Shown piece by piece: positions 35,591 through 47,935 of a stretch of 64,000 nt of DNA. The position numbers and the translations under genes are program-made. The notes beneath the pieces were generated by a model. The model was not told the DNA's origin. It searched no databases and worked only from the letters and a program-made list of their open reading frames with translations. Positions within the stretch are counted from its first letter, which is position 1. Each line of letters starts with the position of its first letter. Origin of the DNA: Vitis vinifera (lineage: Eukaryota > Streptophyta > Magnoliopsida > Vitales > Vitaceae); contig NC_081820.1 of the NCBI RefSeq assembly GCF_030704535.1, forward strand, positions 1,555,001 to 1,619,000, in the 5' to 3' direction.

Positions 35591-36839
35591 AAACTTTAAT
35601 TTAATTACCTATATAATGGGGGAGGGGCAGAATAAGACACCTCAATACCCATACCCAACTTTGTCCTAAATTTGAGAAAAAATCTTAGACTCGCCCACCC
35701 TTAACCTATTTATCTTCATCCTAAACTTGATTTATTAAGGGTAGGATCGGGAATTCCAAAAAAATCCCCTTATTATTTTCCTAAGAAAGAAAAGAAGAGG
35801 ATAAAAGAGAAAAAAAAAATAGTGAAAGTCGATGGAACCCATGAAAGAGAAAGATGAATAATGAGGGAAAAAAATATGAAATATAGAATTGAACAAAAAA
35901 AAAGCAATAAAATTTAAGATAATGATAATGATATTTTAAAAACGTAAATGCATCAATATTATATTTATCAGAACAAAATTAGAAGTCTATAGTCATGTTT
36001 GTTAATTTGCATGTACTTCGTAATTTTATAATTAAAAAAAAAGAGATAAATATATGATTTTAAAACATTTAAAAAAATTAAAATAAAAAATTAACACTTA
36101 TAACTAGTCTTTATCTATCTGTAAACCATCAAAATTAGTAAAAGATGGTAGAAAAATCGTTTAAAATTTTTTTCTTAAGTTTTCATTTTTAAAAATAAAA
36201 AACATTTAGAACTATCAAGAATATTAATGAAATTTAAAATATAATTAAAAAAAAATTCAAACTCATCCATAATCCGTTTATAATAATTTCATACTCAATT
36301 CATTAAGGTGGGACGAGAATCGAAAAAATCAGTTTCATTGCTACCTTGGACCAATAACATGTGGTAGTGCAATTGCAAGAATTGAATGGAACAAATAAGT
36401 GAGGTTATGTCCTTCGTAATGATTAATTTAGCAATTGCAGGAATGGAACAAAGAAGTGAGGTTGTGTCACTGTCCTTAGCTATGATCAATTAATTTCAAT
36501 GCCTTGCCCAGAAAACCCAAACTTCGTCCGGTTTCTGATGACCATCCGACCAGGTATGGACCGTATGGTATCCGTGAATAGTTTAGGTTTTATTTTTTAA
36601 TATTTCCTTCAAATTGGATGGTTAAGTGGGAATTGCTGACACCTTTCTCCTCAGACTCTTTTTAAGAAAAAAAAGAAAAAAAAAAAGACTACTTGTCTAT
36701 TTCTTATAACAATTTCATAACCCTTCAACATAATACAAAAAGATGGGTTCATGATCTTGGAGCATACATATATATATTCCCTACTAGTCTCATAGTCGGA
36801 AAGTTCTGCAAATTTCTGGTGACTTGTTCATTTGGCATG
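35591..36839. other. AT-rich dispersed repeat shared with 45.4-46.0 kb
   Basis: 35690-36240 is homologous to 45480-45960 (aagggt(a)gga and atgataatgatatttt wording, taacacttataactagtc). 36340-36560 repeats a 3'-flank stretch of MYB copies, itself doubled (gcaattgcaagaattgaatgg / gcaattgcaggaatggaac). No gene. Confidence 0.5.
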
Positions 36840-37500
36840 AACTCCTTCTCCACTGAGGCTGAAACCGGTCCAGAAATCTAAGGCTCAAAGTAATCTCCCC
36901 CGAAATTGGTCACATTTGGATGAACTTTGGGAATCAAAGGAGCAAACCCGGCAATCAAAGAGTGATGGGTAGTCTCATCATCCCCAAGAAATTCCAGGTA
37001 GGCTTCAGAAGTGAACCAAGGGTTGGCGATATCTTGTGAGGCTGAAATGGGTGTAGGAATGGAGCTTGCGTTTGGAATATTCTGGTTCAGACGAAAGAGC
37101 TTTGTGGGTCGGGAATATTCTGATGAGTACTTATCCCAAGCTTCTTCTTCACATGGTTGTTCCAGCGGTTGGCCCTGGAAGATGATTTTTTTGCTATAAA
37201 TGCCCAGCTCAAACTCAAACTGACCACACTATCATATTCATATAATCTCATAATGGAAAAATATGAGTATGAGGATTCTCATTACCTATTCCCATAAAGT
37301 AACTGCAGGCGGGTGATGGTATTGTCTTCCGTCAGACTGTTATTCCACCTCTCCCTGCAACTCTTGCCACTCCTCTCCAGCCCTGCCAGCATTGCGATAT
37401 TTGGCCAAGATAGATGGGGATGTCTGCTTTTACATTCAATGAGCTTATGGTCTTCTTCTTCGGTCCATCGCTGTCTCTGCTCCTTTGGTCTTGCCATCAT
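36840..37500 (-). pseudogene. R2R3-MYB-like copy with deletions in both repeats
   Basis: Exon 1 (37500/37497-37286) starts MARPKEQRQRWTEEED and has WPNIAMLAGL and GKSCRERWNN, but about 14 residues of the R2-R3 linker are missing in frame, so RWNNSL is followed by TEDNTI. The splice sites persist. In exon 2 the R3 stretch is WAFIAK followed by a deletion of about 16 bases over the TDND part of the helix, which breaks the frame before RWNNHVKKKLG. The tail is recognisable down to the ESEFMP-like end at about 36840 but lies in several frames. Confidence 0.7.
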
Positions 37501-37690
37501 GGATTTCCCTGCAAAGATGGAAGAAATCAACCCAATAAGTTTTCCATCAAACATACTACTGCTTAAAAACCAGCGAAGCCCCATTGAATAGCAAGCTGTG
37601 AAGAGAAGATTGAGACCTTGAAGAAACAATGTGATTGTTATCCAATGCTTGGCTGAGCTTGCTTCATAGTGGTTAATTTTGGGAGGGAAA

Positions 37691-37696
37691 TTTATA
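37691..37696 (-). promoter_or_regulatory. TATA box of promoter module (copy at 36840-37500)
   Basis: Plus-strand tttata in gggaaatttatacaagagag; the upstream dyad here reads gtttgaggagataaac at 37722. Confidence 0.55.
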
Positions 37697-37699
37697 CAA

Positions 37700-38410
37700 G
37701 AGAGTTGCCTTCAGTTGATCCGTTTGAGGAGATAAACGGAAGCCATCTCATTGAGGCCACATGCCTTTATGTCAGTTTGAGTAGTGAAATTTTCTCATTG
37801 GAGACAATGGGGTCCGCCACGAGTTGTAGGGGCAACTTTCTTTGTTTTAAGAGCATGGGCTTGGGTCAGACTGAGGATATAAATTGACGTCAGCCAATAT
37901 ACAGCTACAAGCTTTTGAAATAATATCTTTGGTGGACCACCACAAGAGGGAATTTTTAATAAAAGATTGGTTCTCAGGTCAGATTGAGGAGATAAACTGA
38001 CACCAACGGACATACTTTAATCACTTAGACTTGTTCTTAGGATTTTGGATTTTTCTCCTAGTAATTATATGACAAACTGACACCAACAAACACAGCGGCT
38101 TTATTGGAACAAACATGCCAGAGGGCAGAGGACCGATTGCAGTAAAATAGGAAACAATGACACTTTGAAAAGACACTTTGGTGTTGCGATTTCAATTTTC
38201 AATGATAAAAGGTTCATAAAGTTGGAAAGTCCAAAAGTAGACCATCGGTTTCAATCCTACCTTTTCTTTCACTCTTTTTCTTCCGTTTGTATCCGACATC
38301 CTACTCATCCGTTTGTATCTGACATCCGTCTCATGAATACTTCCCCTCTAATTACCACATGGACAAAAGGACTAAGAGTTTGCTGTCAAACTAAGCTTTT
38401 TTAATAAAAA
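37700..38410. repeat. MYB upstream flank repeat
   Basis: Full version of the flank: cattggagacaatgggtccg, tcagactgaggatataaattgacgtc, gtggaccaccacaagaggga, tcagattgaggagataaact. An inverted copy lies at 49650-50340. Short reading frames here are shadows. Confidence 0.65.
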
Positions 38411-39003
38411 AAGGAAAGAAAAAAAATTAACCTTTATTTAATTTTAAAATACTCATCAGAGTAATTACGTTGACGCATATCAGTATGAATATATTATATT
38501 TTTTATTTTTTATTTTTTTTACGAGAAAATCATGTTAACTGTTAATTTAGCTCTAAGATTAAAACTATAATTACTAATTATGATTTTATTATAAAAAAGA
38601 AATAGTGAAATAAAACTTAAAGATTATTTTGGTAAATATTTTGAAAAGCAATCTAGATGTGAAATCTATTTTTTTTAAATGATTACTTTTATGATAAACT
38701 CCCTCACACAAATTCTTACGAAGTTCTTCCCGGTTCCTTCAACAATCCACCAGGTGTGCTATTTATGCCAATAATAGTACTAGTTTAGATGCAAAACGTA
38801 CACTACTTGTCTATTTGTTACTTTTTAAATCGAAGAGAATTCTATGTTTGACCATATTAATGGGTCTGAGAACCGTCTAATAACCCTTCAATATATACAA
38901 AACGCAGCTTTATTATAAGATGGATTCATGAACAGCCTGTGTGTCTACATATCTATATGTGGAACTTATGCATAATGACTAGTAGAAAGAGAATATATAT
39001 ATA
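38411..39003. other. Intergenic; start of block duplicated at 58.7 kb
   Basis: AT-rich to about 38700, then colinear with 58745-59080 (ccaccaggtgtgctatttatgcca and following). No gene. Confidence 0.55.
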
Positions 39004-39734
39004 TATATATATTCGAGCAGACCAAAATCTGGTGACTTCTTCAGTTGGCCTGAACTCGCTCTCCAGTGAGGCTGAAATCGGTCCGGAAATCCAAGGCTCA
39101 AAAGTAATCTCCCCCGAAAGAGTGATGGATAATCTCATCATCACTCATAAGATGATCCCCTGCAAATTCTGGGTAGACTAATTCAGAAGTAGACCAAGAG
39201 TTGGCGATTTCTTGTGAGACTGAAACCAGTGTAGAGCTTGTGTTTGGATCAATATTGTGGTTGAGATGAAAGAGTTGTGTGGCATGTGGCTCATCCCCGG
39301 TGCTACTTTGTTGGTATACTTTTCCCAATCTTCTTCTTCTTCAAATGGTTGTACCAGCGGTTCTTCACATCATTATCGGTTCGCCCTGGAAGATGAGCTG
39401 CTATACTCTCCCAGCTGCAACACAACATAAAAACTCCTCAAACTGATCAAATTATCATATCATATGATAATGGAAAAGTATGAGGATGATTCTCATTACC
39501 TATTCCCATAGAGCGACTGGAAGCAGATGATGGCGTCGTCTTCCTCTTGGGAGAAGTTCTCTCTCTTGACGTTAGGATCCAGATGGTTATTCCACCTCTC
39601 CGTACAACTCTTACCACTCCTGCTCAGCCCTGCCAGCGTTGGGATATCTGGGCGATGTAGATCGGGATTTCTGCTTATTCAAAGAGCATCCAGTCTTCTT
39701 CTTCGGGTCTCTGCTCCTCTGATATTACCATCAT
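39004..39734 (-). pseudogene. R2R3-MYB-like copy, multiply frameshifted
   Basis: Closest to the gene at 59204-59817. Exon 1 (ATG 39731) lacks the PRWTT part of R2 and loses four bases near 39675, so it stops after DWMLFE. Exon 2 keeps the R3 helix [15 protein letters not shown] but shifts frame in the Lys run near 39330. Further on an extra T near 39108 breaks GGDYFEPW. The tail FEPWISGP.SASLESEF (about 39060-39110) shows what the full C-terminus of this subtype looks like. Confidence 0.75.
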
Positions 39735-39929
39735 GGATTTTCCTGCAAAGATGGAAGAAATTAACCCAATAAAATTTTCATGAAATATACTACAAGAAAA
39801 ATAGATACAATGACTGCTTAAAAACCAGAGAAGCGCCATTGAAAAGCAAGCTGTCAAGAGGAGATTCAGACCTTGAAGAAACAATGTGCTTGGCTGAGGT
39901 TGCTTCATAGTGGTCATGTGCTCAGGGAA

Positions 39930-39989
39930 TTTATAGAAGAGAGTTGCTTTCATGTTATCAGTTTGAGACACACTGAAGCGAAATTTATA
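39930..39989 (-). promoter_or_regulatory. Doubled promoter module, two TATA boxes
   Basis: Two TATA copies, tttata at 39930-39935 and 39984-39989, each in aatttatagaa(g/c), separated by cagtttgagacacactg. Distances match the ~53-bp unit seen at 7301 and 60012. Confidence 0.55.
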
Positions 39990-42900
39990 GAACGGAGTTG
40001 CAAACTGACGCCAAACTGACGCTAAGAGCATGGATTTGGCTCAAACTGACGCCAACCCTGCATGGTTTTGAACATGCAGATACAAACAATTGAAAATCTT
40101 TGGTGGGCCACAAGAGGGAATTTTTAATAGAAGATATGTTCTGAGGTCAGATTAAGAGGACATGCAAACTGACGCCAACGGACATAGTTTAATCAATCAG
40201 ATTTGTTCTTAGGATTTTTCTCTTAGTGATTAGTTATTATTAGTTGCATACTAGAATTATTTCTCATACTAGATTTCCATAAAATATCACTTATTATAAG
40301 CTGCATACTAGAGTTGAATTTCCAGTATACCATCTTTCTCATCCAACAAGCCTTGTTAGAAGAAAATCTTAGCACCCAAATAAATTATAATAGGTGGTAT
40401 GGAACTGATATGAGAGGAAAGTTTCAAACTTCAAAGAAAACTCCTTTTGTCGTTTCTTGAAAAACTAGCAAGCAAAAAAATGGTTAATTTCCTATCTCCA
40501 AACTGATTTTCAACTTTCCTTTCACAGGAAAAAATGGAGAAACTTAACACAAGGAGAAGATCAGTTCACATGTGGCAGTTTCCGAAGCTCTTGCGAATGG
40601 AGGATATGACAAACCCCATCGAAGGAGACATGCGTGCGTTTAAGTCAATGTTGAGTTCAGAAATCTCTCTAGTCTTTTTCACTTTCATCATATCTGATTT
40701 GAGACTAACCCACCCTTCTTTCTCTCCGTTTTTGTTTGAAACCAAACGGACATGGACATGGTTTAGTGTCTTTAGTCATTTCACATAATAGTTTGCACTA
40801 CAAAAAGTTTGGTTCTATTAGGAGACAACCTATCAACTGCTGGGGATTTGGTCGGAAATTTGTCCGTGTCTACTCCTGTTTTTTTGCTTTATTTTAAAAA
40901 CTGTTTTTAAGTTAAAAAAAAAAAAAAAAAAACAAAACAAAAAACAAGTTTTGGATAAATTATTTTTGAAGATAATTTTTCTATTTTGATTTTGTGAAAA
41001 CATTATAAATTCAATTTATATAATATTGGTTAAATTTAGTTTAAGTCTTACCAAAAATAAAAATAATTTTGTAATAATGAATGAATTAAAAAATAAAAGT
41101 AAAACATGAAAAGTAATATCATAATAATATCTTAAATAATTTTTTTTAAATGCTATTTTAGTATATGTTAGAAAAATATGGATATTATTAATGTCTTAAT
41201 AAAAGCAGAATTGATTTTTTTTTTTTAATGAATAAAAAATGAATTTTAATTTTTTTTAATATGCAAAATAAACCAACTTTCGTTACATGCACACAGTACT
41301 TAATTACAAAGATGGTATTCTAAAATCCTTTGATTTAATATGAAATTAATTAGATTAGATTTTTAAATTCTAAATTATTTTTACAAATTAAAAGATTCAT
41401 TAAAAAATTTAAATTATTAATTATATCTCACTCCTAATGAGAAAATTAAAAAATATAGTTGCATGTATAAGAGAAAAAATAAAATCATTAGTCATAATAT
41501 ATCGATTTTGTTTATTATTTTTTGTAGTGATTGAATCTAGTTTTTGAGTTCTAAATAATCTTTAAAAATTCTTAAACTCATTAATAATTTCAATCAATTT
41601 GAAGTTTATTTCTCTAGGAGAAAACTTATAAAAATCTAATTATGTGCAAAAAGAAGTAATAAAGTCCTTATGAACTAATTTTTATCATAATTTTTTGTAT
41701 TAATGGATCCACTATTTGAGTTTCTAATTATTGCTAAAAAATACTAACCTCATTAATGAATCAAATACATTAAGTCTTATTTAATTTGGAGTTTATTTTC
41801 CTAGTGAAAAAAAAATTAGAAAAATATGATTCTATGTAGAAGAAAAATAATATAGTAGTTATAAACCTATTTTTGGTATTGATTTTATCACTATTTGAAC
41901 TTTAACTTTTACAAATTACTAAATCGTTAATGAATCCAACACATTAAGTCTTGCTTGATTTGAAATTTATTTGTCTAATGTAAAAAAATTGTAAAAATGT
42001 GATATATGTAAAAGAAGAAGCTAACCAAGTCATTGAAAATAAAGTTTGATCATATAATTTTCTAATTTTAATTTATTGAGTTCTATGACTTTCTAATAAT
42101 ACTAATTAAATTGGTTTTAGATATTAAAATTATTTTAAAAAATTAATAAATTATATGTATCTAGTTTGATTTGAAATTTATTTTCTTAATAAAAGTTTTA
42201 CATGTCAATAAAAGCTTTAATGCAAACAATATTAATTCAAGAACATAAAAATAAAATAATCCACACAAAGATATATGAGGTTTTAATATGGTTCGACCAA
42301 AATATAGGCATGGTTAATCAAGTTATTTAAAATAAATTATAGTTTATGACTTTTTAATGTTATTGAGTTTCATGACTTTCTAATATTAATTAAATTAATT
42401 TTTGAGATTTCAATTATTTTTTAAAATTAAAAAATTATATCATTTAGTTTGATTTGGAATTTATTTACTTAATGAAAATTTTAGACAAGTTAAAAGAAAT
42501 TCAAAAAAGCAAATATAAATTAAAGGAATATCATATTTGAAGATTTTCAAAATTGATATTTGATCATAAAGAAAGAAGAAAAATAATCTCATATTCAATT
42601 TTATTTGGTTTTTTATGATATTTTAAAATTTCTCTATGTTTTCCTTTTGTTTATAAAAATTGATGAAAATAATTTCTAATTATTCTTTGAAAACCGTTCT
42701 CTATTTACTTTGTTTTTAGAATTTAAAAATAGAAAATAACGATCAAACATTATTATGAATTTTTAAAAATAGTTTCTTATTTTTAAGAATAAAAAAATGA
42801 TTTTTAATCACACAACTAAACAAGCTCTAACAGAATAATAGCTTTTACTGAATTAAAAGAACTTTAAAAAACAACAAATAATGGCTCTAAGTATGGTCCA

Positions 42901-43500
42901 CTGGATAGTAAATGTGTTTGGTAATTAAGAGAAAAAATGGTGTGGCTTAAGCTGGTACGGTGATGATGAAATGATGAGGTAGTAAAAAGTCATCGATAAG
43001 GGTTGAAAAGAATTGATTTTAAATAAAAAGTAAAATTAACCAAAATTAGAATAAAATATGAGAAAAATCTTAATTATGTGATCGATCACTTAAAAAAAAT
43101 TAAATATTTTGAAATATGGTAAATACTACTTTAACAATTTTGGTTCCGCGAGTCTTTTGGAATTTATGAATGATTAAAAATGTTTTTCATTTACATTTTG
43201 AATCAATATAGTGCAGTAATGTCTCACACATTTCCATTTTTGATTAAAAAAAAAAAAAACAAACCAATGATGGATGAAGTTTTATTAGTTTATTTATTGA
43301 ATTTGATTCATTAAAAATTTTCAAAAATCAATTTTCAATTTTTAGAGAAGCAGTACTTTTAAGCCATTTAGATTTTTGTTTTTTCATAATAATAAAACGG
43401 ATAATTGAATCATTTAAAATTGTTTCTCCACCTCACTCTATCATTCTTGCCACACCTCTGCACTAAGGTGTAATTTCAACAGATTAGCCCAATCTAACAA
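39990..43500. other. Upstream flank then AT-rich block duplicated at 60.4-62.6 kb
   Basis: 39990-40250 is MYB upstream flank. 40520-40800 (ggagaagatcagttcacatg, cgaatggaggatatgacaaa) is colinear with 60770-61890 except for the insertion there. 40998-42150 is colinear with 62139-62580. 42208-42310 (gaggttttaatatggttcga) resembles 48880-48960. No gene. Confidence 0.5.
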
Positions 43501-43692
43501 TCTAACCTAAACCCAACCTAATTAAGGCATGTTTGGACAGTTATTTTCGGGTTGGACTTAAGGTAAGTATTATGAACCCGAATTTAATTTGGATTAGACT
43601 CAAACCAAGATTTGAACAATTCAAGCATAAATCGAAAATATATATATATCTTTATTTGCATATTATAATTTTTTTTATTTATAAGAATTCCA

Positions 43693-43729
<37 letters not shown>

Positions 43730-43987
43730 TTGTTTTCTGAGCTATAAACTCCTCATAATGTAATTAAAACTATAAATAAAATTAAAAGAAAACTAATAAT
43801 GTAAGAATGGTGGATTTATTTTTTATATTTAATTCCTTCAAATAGATGGTCACAAGTCATGGGTCTAACCGTTATAAGATGAATAATTTCATCGGTGAGT
43901 ACAATAAGCCAACCATTATATTATGCAGAAATTAATGGGTCTAACCCTTCAACATAATACGAAGCCCAGGTTTATTATAAGATGCAT
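43501..43987. other. Intergenic with (TTA)n microsatellite and MYB 3' flank
   Basis: (TTA)n at about 43696-43728. 43930-43985 is the MYB 3' flank (cttcaacataatac..aggtttattataagatgcattcatgaccatg), directly joined to the truncated MYB that follows. Confidence 0.6.
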
Positions 43988-44197
43988 TCATGACCATGCA
44001 GCAAACTCAATGCTTATATCCAAATGCTTTTCCCACCTTTCCCTACATCTCTTACGACTCCTCTCTAGCTCTGTCAGCATTGCGATTTCTGGCCAAGATA
44101 GATGGCGATTTTTGCTTTTACATTCAAAGAGCTTCTGGTCTTCTTCTTTGGTCCATGGCCGTGTCTCCAACCCACTCGTCTGCTGTGGTGTTTCCAT
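43988..44197 (-). pseudogene. R2-only truncated MYB (69-codon frame)
   Basis: From ATG 44197 (METPQQ) the frame has a complete R2: RPWTKEEDQKLFEC, LSWPEIAMLTELERS, KRCRERWEKHL. It then runs into 3'-flank sequence and stops. The R3 repeat, intron and tail were removed by one deletion whose right edge is right after the KHLD codons (about 44020). It could still give a small single-repeat protein, but R2 alone binds DNA poorly in plant MYBs, and I regard it as a truncated copy. Confidence 0.65.
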
Positions 44198-44435
44198 TAC
44201 GGATTTCCCTGCAGAGACGGGAGAAATTAACCCAATAAAGCTGCTTCCATGAAATCTACTACAAGAAAACAAATAAATAGATACAATGACGGTAGAAAAA
44301 AAAAAAAAAAAACAGGGAAGCCCTCCCCATTGAATAGCAAGCTGTGAAGAGAAGATTGAGACCTTGAAGAAACAACGTGCTTGTTATCCAATGCTTGGCT
44401 GAGCTTGCTTCATAGTGGTCATATGAGGAGGCAAA

Positions 44436-44441
44436 TTTATA
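44436..44441 (-). promoter_or_regulatory. TATA box for R2-only MYB
   Basis: Plus-strand tttata within ggcaaatttatagaaagagag, about 240 bases before the ATG; the upstream dyad cagtttgaggagataaactg is at 44466-44485. Confidence 0.55.
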
Positions 44442-45980
44442 GAAAGAGAGTTGCCTTCAGTTGATCAGTTTGAGGAGATAAACTGAAGCAGCATCTCATA
44501 GGATCCGCCGGGAGTTGTAGAGGCAACGTTCTTTGTTCTAAGAGCATGGATTGAGGTCAGATTGAGGAGATAAAATGACGCCAACGGACATGGTCACATT
44601 TTGCTTTCTTAGTCCCTGAGATTAGTCAAGGAAAATGAGTCAAGACAAAATAATTTACAGTTTCTGATATAAAAGTTTGGTTCTAATAAGAGATCATAAG
44701 CTACCAATCGCTTGGGATTTGATCGGAAATTTGTCCTATGAAATCTAATTCATTGTTCTCCGGTCAGATTGAGGAGATAAACTGACGCCAACGGACATGT
44801 TTTTGAACATGCAGCTACAGACATTTGAAATAAAATCTTTGGTGGACCACTAGAGGGAATTTTAATAAGACATTTGTTTGGAGGTCAGATTGAGGAGATA
44901 AACTTAGGCCAACGGACATAGTTTAGTCTCTTAGATTTGTTCTTAGGATTTTTGTCGTAGTAATTAGTTATTATAAGTTGCATACTAGATTTGAACATCA
45001 CTTTGAATTGTTTCTCCACCTCGTAGCTCTCACCACTCCTCAATAAAGCTGTTTGAGCGTTTCATAATAATTTTTTTGACATAAATTTATATTTATAACA
45101 CACCTAAGTCATATTTAAGGACACTAACCCATAATATTTACCTGTAACAAATAGTTTTCTATATTGTTTAGTCATTAATTTTATATCATTTTACAACCAT
45201 ATTTATTGGTGTAACAAATATACAGTTGATTGGTGAATATTAATTCAGTCACAAGAGTTCAAAAGTATACCATGAAGGCCTTGTTAGAGAGAAGTGGAGC
45301 AAACAACTTATAAGGATACAACCAAACAAATTGACTCTAGGGTTACAACTAGGGCTCTTTTAAACTTACGCCAATCGAGGAGGGTTAATTTTCTACCCTA
45401 ATTTTCAATTTCAGGCGTGTGAGTTTTTTTAATTTATGAATGATTAAAAATATTTTGTTTTAAAAAAAATCTTGAACTCACTGTTAACTTGATTCTCTTC
45501 ACCCTAAATCTTATTTAATAAGGGTGGGAGGAGTAGCCCAAAAAACTCACCCTATTGTCATTTTAGAAAAGAAAGTAAAAGTAAGTGGAAACAAAAGTAT
45601 TAAATATGAAATTAAAAAAATAAAGTAAAATTAAAAATAATGATAATGATAATTAAAAATTTTAAATGAAGCAATATCTCATTGGAACGAAATTAGAAGT
45701 CCATTTGTTAATTTGTACTTTTATAATTTAAAAAAAAATAAAAGATAAAGGTATATAAAAATATTTGATTTTAAAACTTTATAAAAAAATTGTAAAATAA
45801 AAAATTAACACTTGTAACTCGTCTATGTCCTATCCATGAACCATCGAAATTAGTAAAAGATTCTCGACAAATGGATGAATTTTTTTTCTTTTGGTTTTTG
45901 TTTTTAAAACTAAAAACATTAATTAGAACCATCCAGAATATTAATGAAAATTAAAAACACAAGCATATTATTGAAATTGT
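44442..45980. other. MYB upstream flank and dispersed AT-rich repeat
   Basis: 44490-44960 holds flank repeats (three gattgaggagataaa copies at 44560, 44769 and 44887). 45430-45970 is homologous to 35690-36240. No gene. Confidence 0.55.
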
Positions 45981-45984
45981 TTGT

Positions 45985-47935
45985 TCTCTTTTATTGTTTG
46001 CATGTATTCCTATTGAATTATGGGGAAGGGCAGCAGTTTTTACTATAGTTCACTTAATTAATAAAATTCCCTAATTCCACACCTCTAGTTTGTCACATTT
46101 GAAAAGTTGTATGGCTATGCTCCTAATTACTCTTCCTTGAGAGTTTTTTGTTGTACTTGTTTTGTTCTTCGTCCTTGTGCAAAGCATAGCAAATTATCTT
46201 CTTGTTCTGTCATTTGTTTTTTCTAGGATATGATGAAAGTCAAAAGGGATATCTTGCTTTGATTTGATTAGCCATAAATTATATGTTTCTCATCATGTTT
46301 TCTTCTTTGAGCATATACTTTTATTTTTTATTCCCGTTGAGTCTCATAATGTCTTTTAAGTCTAAACTTGTTCACATTGATCTTTTCTTGGCTGATATAA
46401 ATAGTTTTCATGTAGATATTGATACTTTAGTTATGGATCATCATGCTCATTTCTCTCCTCAAACTGCTACTCTAGCACCTTTTGAGACTATGGAACCTCT
46501 TCCCCCACATTCTTTTCAACGTCTTCATAAGTCTACTTGATTACCATATTTTATTCATTCCTCTTATTCAAATTCTTTTACATCATTTTTAGCTTCTATT
46601 CACAACCGTTTTGAGCATCTATCATATAAAAAAGCTATTCTTGATCTTTTTTGGGTAGCAAACTATGATTGAGGAACTTTTTGCTTTTCATAAGATTAAT
46701 GCTTAGGGTTTGGTACCTTTACCACTTGGCAAGAATGCAATAGGTTTTCATTAGGTCTATAAAATCAAAACTAATTATGACGGTTCAATTAAGCAGCACA
46801 AAGCCTGATTGGTTGCTAAGGGATTTTCTCAATAGTATGGTATGGATCATGAGGAAATTTCTGCTTTTATTACAAAGATGACTGCATTTTGTACTCTTAT
46901 TATAATTACTTATGTACTCTTATCTCAGTTAGATGTTGAAAATGTCTTTTTGAATGGTGTTCTTCAAGAAGAAGTCTATATGGTCCTTCCTCTTGGTGTT
47001 TCTCATAATCTTAGAGAAGTTTGCAAGCTTAAGAAAGTTTTATACAGTCTCAAACAAACACCTTGTGCTTGGTTTGCAAACTTCTTTGATGTGCTTATTT
47101 TTCTTGGCTTTCACCTAGTCATCATGATCCTACACTCTCTTTAAAGTACTACACCTCTATTGGTTATATTCTTCTTTCTCTATATGTTGATGACATAATT
47201 ATTATAGGTGATGATGTTGATAAGATTATAGTGTTGAAATCATATTTGACTTCCCATTTTAAAATGAAGGATTTGGGCTCTATACAATACTTTTTGGGTA
47301 TTGAGGTAGTTTCTTCTCCAAAAGGTTATCTTCTTTCACAATCAAAGTACATAATTGATATTCTCAATCATGTTCACCTTATTGACACTACTCTTAAAGT
47401 TAATGTTCAGTATTCTTCTTCTGATGGCAACCCCTTGCTAGAACCTACTTTATATTGTACTATTGTTGGCAACTTGGTATATCTCATCATTACACGTTCG
47501 AACATTACTTATGTTATTCATAATGTTAGTCAATTTGTTGTTTCTCCTACTACAGTTCATTAAGTTGTTGTCTTTGTGTTCTGTGGTATCTCTGAGGCAC
47601 TATATTTCATAGTCTTTTATTCCCATCTACTTCTTTTTTAAGAGTTGCATGCATATTCTGATGTTGATTGAACCAGTGATCTCAAAGATCACAAGTCTAC
47701 CACTAGATTTTATACATTTTTTTTTAAGGATTCTCTTATTTCTTGGAAGAACAAAAACAAACTATCATTTCTCAATCTTCCACAGAAGCTAAGTATCATA
47801 TTATGGCATTTACCACCAATAAGATAGTTTGGTGATGTTGGTTACTTGTTGATATGGGTGTTTCTCTTTCTTGTCTTATTCCTATGTATTGTAACTACAA
47901 AAGTGCTATTCAAATTGCTCAAACTTGAAATGTGC
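45985..47935 (+). pseudogene. Ty1/copia pol fragment: integrase end, RT, RNase H
   Basis: Integrase C-terminal part (ELWGEG..LINKIPNS near 46015-46075; CTCFVLRPC, FLGYDESQKGY near 46150-46260), then RT (KARLVAKGFSQ near 46800, SQLDVENVFLNG 46926-46961, EEVYM, SLYVDDIIIIG near 47185, DLGSIQYFLGIEV 47273-47311, VGNLVYLI) and the RNase H end (CNYKSAIQIAQT near 47890-47930). Many stops and shifts. No LTRs found at either side. It is not the same copy as the fragment at 55.6 kb, since both cover the LIN(K/R) integrase motif. Confidence 0.8.
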
